NCBI GenBank assembly: GCA_010015805.1
Contig: ML978122.1
Span: 2,700,453 to 2,764,452, forward strand
Reading direction: 5' to 3'
DNA length: 64,000 nt
Origin: Rhizodiscina lignyota
Lineage: Eukaryota; Ascomycota; Dothideomycetes; Aulographales; Rhizodiscinaceae
In this document: piece after piece, positions 58,713 to 64,000 of the stretch
How the letters are laid out: each line of letters opens with the position of its first letter
Numbering within the stretch: position 1 is the stretch's first letter
Position numbers and translations under genes: made by a program
Notes under the pieces: generated by a model
The model's input: the letters and a program-made list of their open reading frames with translations, nothing else
The model's database searches: none
What the model was told of the DNA's origin: nothing

Positions 58713-58773
58713 AAACAAAACATGACAGAACAGAAAGACTTCCTTTTGAGCAAACTCCACACTCCGGAAATAT

Positions 58774-61700
58774 CTACATCGGAGTAGAGAAAGCAGTGAG
58801 AAGTTCACCCCAAATGGTGATGACGTGCCACAGGATTCCATAATTGGCGACTATCGACTTAGACATGCGCGATTCGATCATAATCGACGCAAAAAGCATG
58901 AGGAGCGACGATACGACAAGGTAAAGGGCGGTGAGGAAAGGCTTCGGATGCAGTGATGTGGTGAGCGGCGAGGTGTTGGTGACTGAACCGGTCGCGTTAT
59001 CATCTTGGAATGATTCGAGCTGATGGGCGAGTTAGTCGCGAGCGGCTTGTGGGTTATCTTGGAAAACTTACACATTGTAGAGTCCGCTTCTTGAGCATCT
59101 CCTTTCGACGACGGTTCTTCTCGGTCCGCTTTATCGGTGTCGGAATCTCGAACTTGAACTTCGTGTCTTCCGTGTCGACAATAGCGGGGTTGACGATATC
59201 TTCTATCTCCTCGACCTCTTCAATGGTGGTGAGGGTTGAGAATGAAGAAGTGCGTGATGTGGTTGGCGATTCAAATGTCGGCTTCGGAAGGGTAGTCAAG
59301 CCGAAATCGAAACACTGTTCAAAGTCACCGAAGTGTGTCGACTCCGCCTGCCGCTTGAAGCAACTAAGTAAGTTCTCATTTGGCATCCAAGGTTCATCGT
59401 CGTCTGTGTCGTCGTCATAGAGTGCCAGTCGACTAACTCGACCATCTACTGGTGAGTCAACACGAGAGTGATGATCAGAACGTCCTGAGGTTTCAGATGA
59501 CATGATACGGGCTGACACTCGCTCTGGTGCAGGAAGAGCTTCGCCATCGTCTCCAGTAATTATGATCATGTCGTTGTCCTCCTCATCCTCAGAGGAAATG
59601 GGAGAGTCAGAATCATAAGGCACAGCTGCAGCGAGAGCGTGCGGCTTGATAACTGGTGTAAGGCGAATCAATGCTTGATGCGCTGTGTTCTCGTGGAGTT
59701 GCGACTCGGGATCTAGTATCTTGCGCAGCGGAGAGTCCTCTTCATACAGGATCAACTCATGAGTCTTCTGGGGCATCTCATAAATGCCAAGCAGCTCGAG
59801 CTTTTCGCTATGTTCCGCCGGGGCAGGAATAGGAGCATTGCACACATTTGGGCGAGGATCAAGCTCGCGAGAGAGGTGAGTATCCTGTAGTGCCGCCGAA
59901 TCCTCCAGCATCGCCTTTAATTCCTCTGGAGACAGATCAAATATGTTTAGCTCTGTTGCTGAGGTCGTTGTCGAGCCAGAGTCGTTACTGCTATCGAAAG
60001 GTACGAATTCCACCGCATTTGGATCGAGGCCGCAAATATCTGGCTGAGGCATTGATGGGCTAACAGTTGGGACAAGTGCAGAAGATTGTCCAGATGCTGC
60101 AAGAATCAGGGCTTCCAGGTTGTCCTCTGGGTATCCATACGGATTGGACACTGGCTGCAATGCCACCTCGGAGACAGTCTCATAGCACTCTTCCGCGATT
60201 GAAAGTGCAGAAGACTGTCCAGATGCTGCGAGCATTAGAGATGCGAGGTTGTCCTCCGGATAGCCATACGGGTTGGATGCTGGTTGCAAGGCCATGTGGG
60301 AGACGGTCTCGTCGATTTCGTCCGCGGCTGCTTCTTGCTCGATAGCTCCAAAACCATCTGTATCCAGAGTTGAGGTCGGTTCTCCATATGGAGCTCCAGG
60401 AGCGTGGATATCCAGACCTGCGAGAACAGGCGACGAGGATGTCCCAGATGGAAAGCTGTAGAGATTGGCATCTCCGGGAGTAAAATAAACATCCTCATGC
60501 GTGATGTCGTCGACCCTGCCAGTATGAAAGAATACCTTTTCGTCGTACTTGAAAGGGTCGCGGATTCTTATGTCAGTCCATCCGAAGTTCGCCTTGAGCT
60601 CGTCTACCAAACAGGTCGCGCAGTATTCGTAGCCAGGGCAAGGATGGCGGAGACGACAATCGGTTTCGCCCAGTCCATATCTACCGTAAATGTGGCTCTT
60701 GAAGAGGGGTTGCTCGTTGCCTTGAGAATAGCTCCGGCCCATGTAGAGCTTATCGGGTAGCATGTATTTGCTCATATCGGCTGGGGGCTTCTCGGAAATT
60801 GTGACGCGGTCGTCTTCGTGAACTTCAGCGCAGAGGCCTGAGCTACCATTTGGCCCATAGTAGCGAAAGTCCAGGGCAGTCTTCACGGTCAGGTGTTCCG
60901 CTTGTTCCTCCATCTTCATGAGATTGGCAAGGCGACGCCGATCATCCTCTGCGCCTAGCCGAAGCATCTCGTCCTCTTCATCCTCTTCTGAGGGCATTAT
61001 TGAACGAGCCTTCGCTGCCCAATCCGAGTCCTTGCCTGCGAGAATAGTATCTTGGATGCCTGTCTTCGTGGGGCCACCGATGATGTCTTGGATCTGCGCG
61101 TGGCCCAGTTCGTATTGCATTTGTACAGAGTTGACAACTAGTGGCTCCGTGGCAGGCATGGTAGTTGTAGAATTATGAGAAACAGTATTGTTAGACTCTT
61201 GCGGCGAATCGTTGGATGGGGAAGACGGTGGCGAGGTTGCAGAATCGTTGTGCTCGCTGCTGCTCTCATGAGTGTTATCGGGCTCGTTGTTAGACTCCGG
61301 ATTCCCTTTTGACGCATTGTACTCAAAAAGTGTGTGGCGCACATCTGGAGAGCGCATGACAGGGACCGTGCCGACAATCGGAGGCCGAACACCCCAGTCG
61401 GCGGGCTTGGGAACTTCATCGAGACCAAGTCGCTGGCTCAACAGATATTCATCCAGATCAGCCTTGCCATCCTCTTCAAAATACGATAGCTCGTCATCAA
61501 AGAAGGAATTGCCTTTAGGAATGATCATTTTTGCGCAGTCGTCGAGCAACAACTGCGCAGAGCCAATGCCAAAGCGTTCGCGAAATCGATCGTGCGTATT
61601 GATAATGTTGCCGAAGGTTTCCCGGGGCGTGAACTCGGAGCCGGCAAAACGTTCAACAGGCGGAAGCGCGTCGTTTGTGACTTCACCATCATTGAGGAGG

Positions 61701-63031
61701 CTAGCCTTCGAACCCACCTTAGTCATCGAAGCCTCAATCAACTCGATGTTGAAAGCAGGATTGGCAATGATGCTCGACCTAGAAACACGACCTTCACCAC
61801 GTTCCTTGTTGAACATGTAGTTCAGTAATGGAACGTTTACTCTCTGAGAGGCCTTGCTGTCGACCGAAGAATTGTTCTCCTCCTGCTTCTTGGCGAACAT
61901 TTGACGAAGGAGTGGGACTTCTACCTTCTCTGTATCCTGGTCCTCCGCGCGTTTTGCCGCAAACATTTGTAGAAGCTTCGCCGGCATTGAAAGGTCCGTA
62001 TTCGTATCCGCATCGGACTTGGACAGAGGGCTCTCTGGAGGAGAGCATGGTATGCTGCCATCATGCTGACGAGGAGGAGTCAAGGATGTAGTCGAGCTCG
62101 AATTATTGCGATGATGAGACCCCGATGAATAATCGCCCTGCTTATATGGGCCTTGATGGCCGGTGTGGTTCGGGTACTTCAAAACCGCAAGCTGTTTATG
62201 CGTTGGGTGGGGAACACTCGAGACTACGATGTTGGCGGGCGCCGGTACGTAGGCTTGATGCCGATAAGCACCTGAACCCGTTGGAGCGGGGAAGTAGGGC
62301 AGGTAAGGGGCGTTCGGAATCCACTGGGGGCTGTGGAAGATGTTCGCGACAGGAAGGTGAGCGCCAGCAGTATTGTACCCTGCATAGCCATTGCTCATCT
62401 GCGGCACTGGATAGTGATGATTCGCATATCCATGGACCGCCGAAGGTTGAGAGGTCCCGAGAGGCGCGCCATTAACGTTAGCATTTGGCATCATGCCGAC
62501 AGTGTTGGGTGGTGGTTGCGGCATAATGAACTCCGGAGCCTCAACATTGAACTGCATCCCCGCCATGGTGTTAACTGACGTGTTCTGTGGGTTGTTGTGG
62601 AACCCATCAGCCGCGTTGTCAACGCTCGTGTTCGTGTTTGAAATGCGGCTGGCCGCCATCAGACCTGGAGGAGGTTGAAGGCCAGGAGGGTACTCTTCAG
62701 GGGGGACTAGCTCGCCACTATTAAGCCAGGCGCCAAGATGGGCCATTCCGGTGTGTGGGTCATTCGGCGCCTGTGAAGGGAAGTCAGGCGCAAACATCAA
62801 CGATATTGGGCCGCGACGCGGTTTGCTTACCTTCTCGCAAGTCAACGAAATCACCTTTCCTTTCTCGTTTTTCTCGCCTTCGAAGAACCTAAGCTTGTTG
62901 TCCAACGGCTTTGGGGCTTCGACAATGTCGCGAAGCTCGGCCTCACTATATAACCCGTTTGTACGATACTCGGTCTTGAAGCGGTTCGGCATTATGACAT
63001 TTGACGGAGTGCCGACGGTAAAGTCCGACAT
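58774..63031 (-). CDS. 1,401-aa disordered protein with internal duplication and C-terminal membrane segment
   Basis: Two exons on the minus strand, 59072-63031 and 58774-59019. The start at 63031 (MSDFTVGTPSNVIMPNRFKT) is preferred over the upstream ATG at 63139, whose leader is His/Thr-rich and atypical. The N-terminal 90 residues look conserved (ELRDIVEAPKPLDNKLRFFE). Long Asn/Pro/Ser-rich disorder follows. A Cys-containing part (HPCPGYEYCATCLVDELKAN) lies near residues 780-850. A 43-residue tandem duplication (NPYGYPEDNLASLMLAASGQ and its twin) lies near 905-985. A GTAAGT donor at the frame's end joins exon 2, which adds FLTALYLVVSSLLMLFASIM, a membrane helix, and a further short hydrophobic end. 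Function unknown to me. Confidence 0.82.
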
Positions 63032-64000
63032 GGTCTCTAGTAAATGCCACGAGGTTTCCGATTTCAATGCGATTTGTTGATTTGTAGAAATGCTTCGATG
63101 GGTGTGATGATGATTGACGACGGTGTGTGTATAGTGCACAAGTCGAATACAACTTCTGCGTTATCCAAGAGCTTGAAAATGGCGATTTTCTAGTGTCGGA
63201 GGCAGAGGTATCTGAGGTGCAAGACGTGTTGTCTGATGAAAAGGAAGAGAAGAAAGGGAGAGGGAGAGGAGGTGGTAAGAGGTTTTGATCCCCATCAACG
63301 ACACACCGTTGAAAACTACCATTGCCAAGGCTCTACCACACATTGTGAATTCACGTCCTAGTGTATGGCTGCAAAACGACCGCGTTGTCCGTACTTTCTA
63401 GCAGTGAGGTGAAGTATGTATGTAACAATGCAGGCGCGTGGACGACTAGCGTGCATTGCCCCTGAGAGACTCAGAAACCGCCATGGAACCATGGCCAATA
63501 CGATGAATTAATAAAGTAAAGGAATATATATAGCCCCGGGCTCAGGGTCTACATCGTTAAAATAGAGCTTATTAGCGGCTGCATTTATTGCAAAATGAGG
63601 CCGCAATAGATCAAAGAAATTCATAATGGGATTCACAATCCCATTGTCCAGGGGAGATTTGGATACGTTCAACGGCATGTACAAAGTCTCTTAGCATTGA
63701 CAAAGAAGCAGCAAAGCAGAAAGATTGCCCAATAGAAGGCAAGGCGAAATGGTAAGCATCAGATCGTGTACGAGAGATCGTATGGAACGGTAAGTAGCAG
63801 CTACAAACCTTGATTTTTGCTCAGCAACTTGATCGACTTCATTGTCTCACTTGCCATCTCCATTTAGTCTGACAGAGAGATCATACATATTTCACAATTG
63901 AAGTCGTTCAAACGTGTTCGTTATTTCAATATGGCTCTGCCGTCGTTATGCAGTTAGCGAATATTCATTTGTGCCCTGTTGAGACGAGCGCCTTCGCTCG
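63032..64000. other. Right flank: promoter and leader of the disordered-protein gene
   Basis: 63032-63350 has pyrimidine-rich minus-strand sequence fitting a core promoter and leader (CT-rich in that orientation at 63235-63275). TATATATA at about 63524-63531 could serve a gene beyond the window. No coding frame of note. Confidence 0.45.

Overview
The window reads as nuclear DNA of a filamentous ascomycete (Pezizomycotina). The reasons are short GT-AG introns (mostly 50-130 nt) with CTAAC-like branch sites, about 24 protein genes in 64 kb on both strands, and fungus-restricted families: a fungal GT31-like glycosyltransferase, a STAND/NACHT protein with a HeLo-like N-terminal domain, an SNG1/DUF3533 membrane protein and a CE16 esterase. 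I cannot fix the class with confidence. Almost every gene is spliced, so single open frames give only pieces. Exon structures here were rebuilt by hand from splice signals, reading-frame phase and protein-family continuity.

Layout: 0-10 kb holds a GT31-like Golgi-type enzyme, a small serine-rich protein and a 1,196-aa secreted, repeat-rich, probably GPI-anchored surface protein. 10-20.7 kb holds housekeeping and metabolic genes: uridine kinase/UPRTase, Gid8, a cyclopropane-fatty-acid-synthase-like enzyme, RNase H2 subunit C, a DUF4385 protein and an amidase. 21-25.6 kb holds a ketopantoate-reductase-like protein, a fungal hypothetical and a GT34 glycosyltransferase. 27-39 kb is dense core biology: ESA1 histone acetyltransferase, REX4 exonuclease, ELP4, two complex I subunits (ESSS/NDUFB11-like and NDUFS4-like), a TauD-type dioxygenase and ATP synthase subunit f. 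39-50.7 kb holds a large disordered protein, an ammonium transporter and the STAND protein. 51.5-63 kb holds a protein with ubiquitin-like folds, a CE16 esterase, an SNG1-like membrane protein carrying one in-frame stop, and a 1,401-residue disordered protein that ends in a membrane segment.

Genes that may work together: NDUFS4-like and ATP17 are divergent over 237 bp and both serve oxidative phosphorylation. ESA1/REX4, URK1/GID8 and ELP4/ESSS are also divergent pairs with short shared promoters. I see no secondary-metabolite cluster, CRISPR array, rRNA or convincing tRNA.

The least explained parts are a decayed repeat family in two clusters 10 kb apart (14.0-14.4 and 23.8-24.1 kb), a 186-bp MITE-like element with a TA duplication (36.25-36.44 kb), a 77-bp tandem repeat (58.5-58.7 kb), the stop in the SNG1-like gene, and a GC-AG intron that completes a ubiquitin-like domain. 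I found no clear undescribed multigene system.
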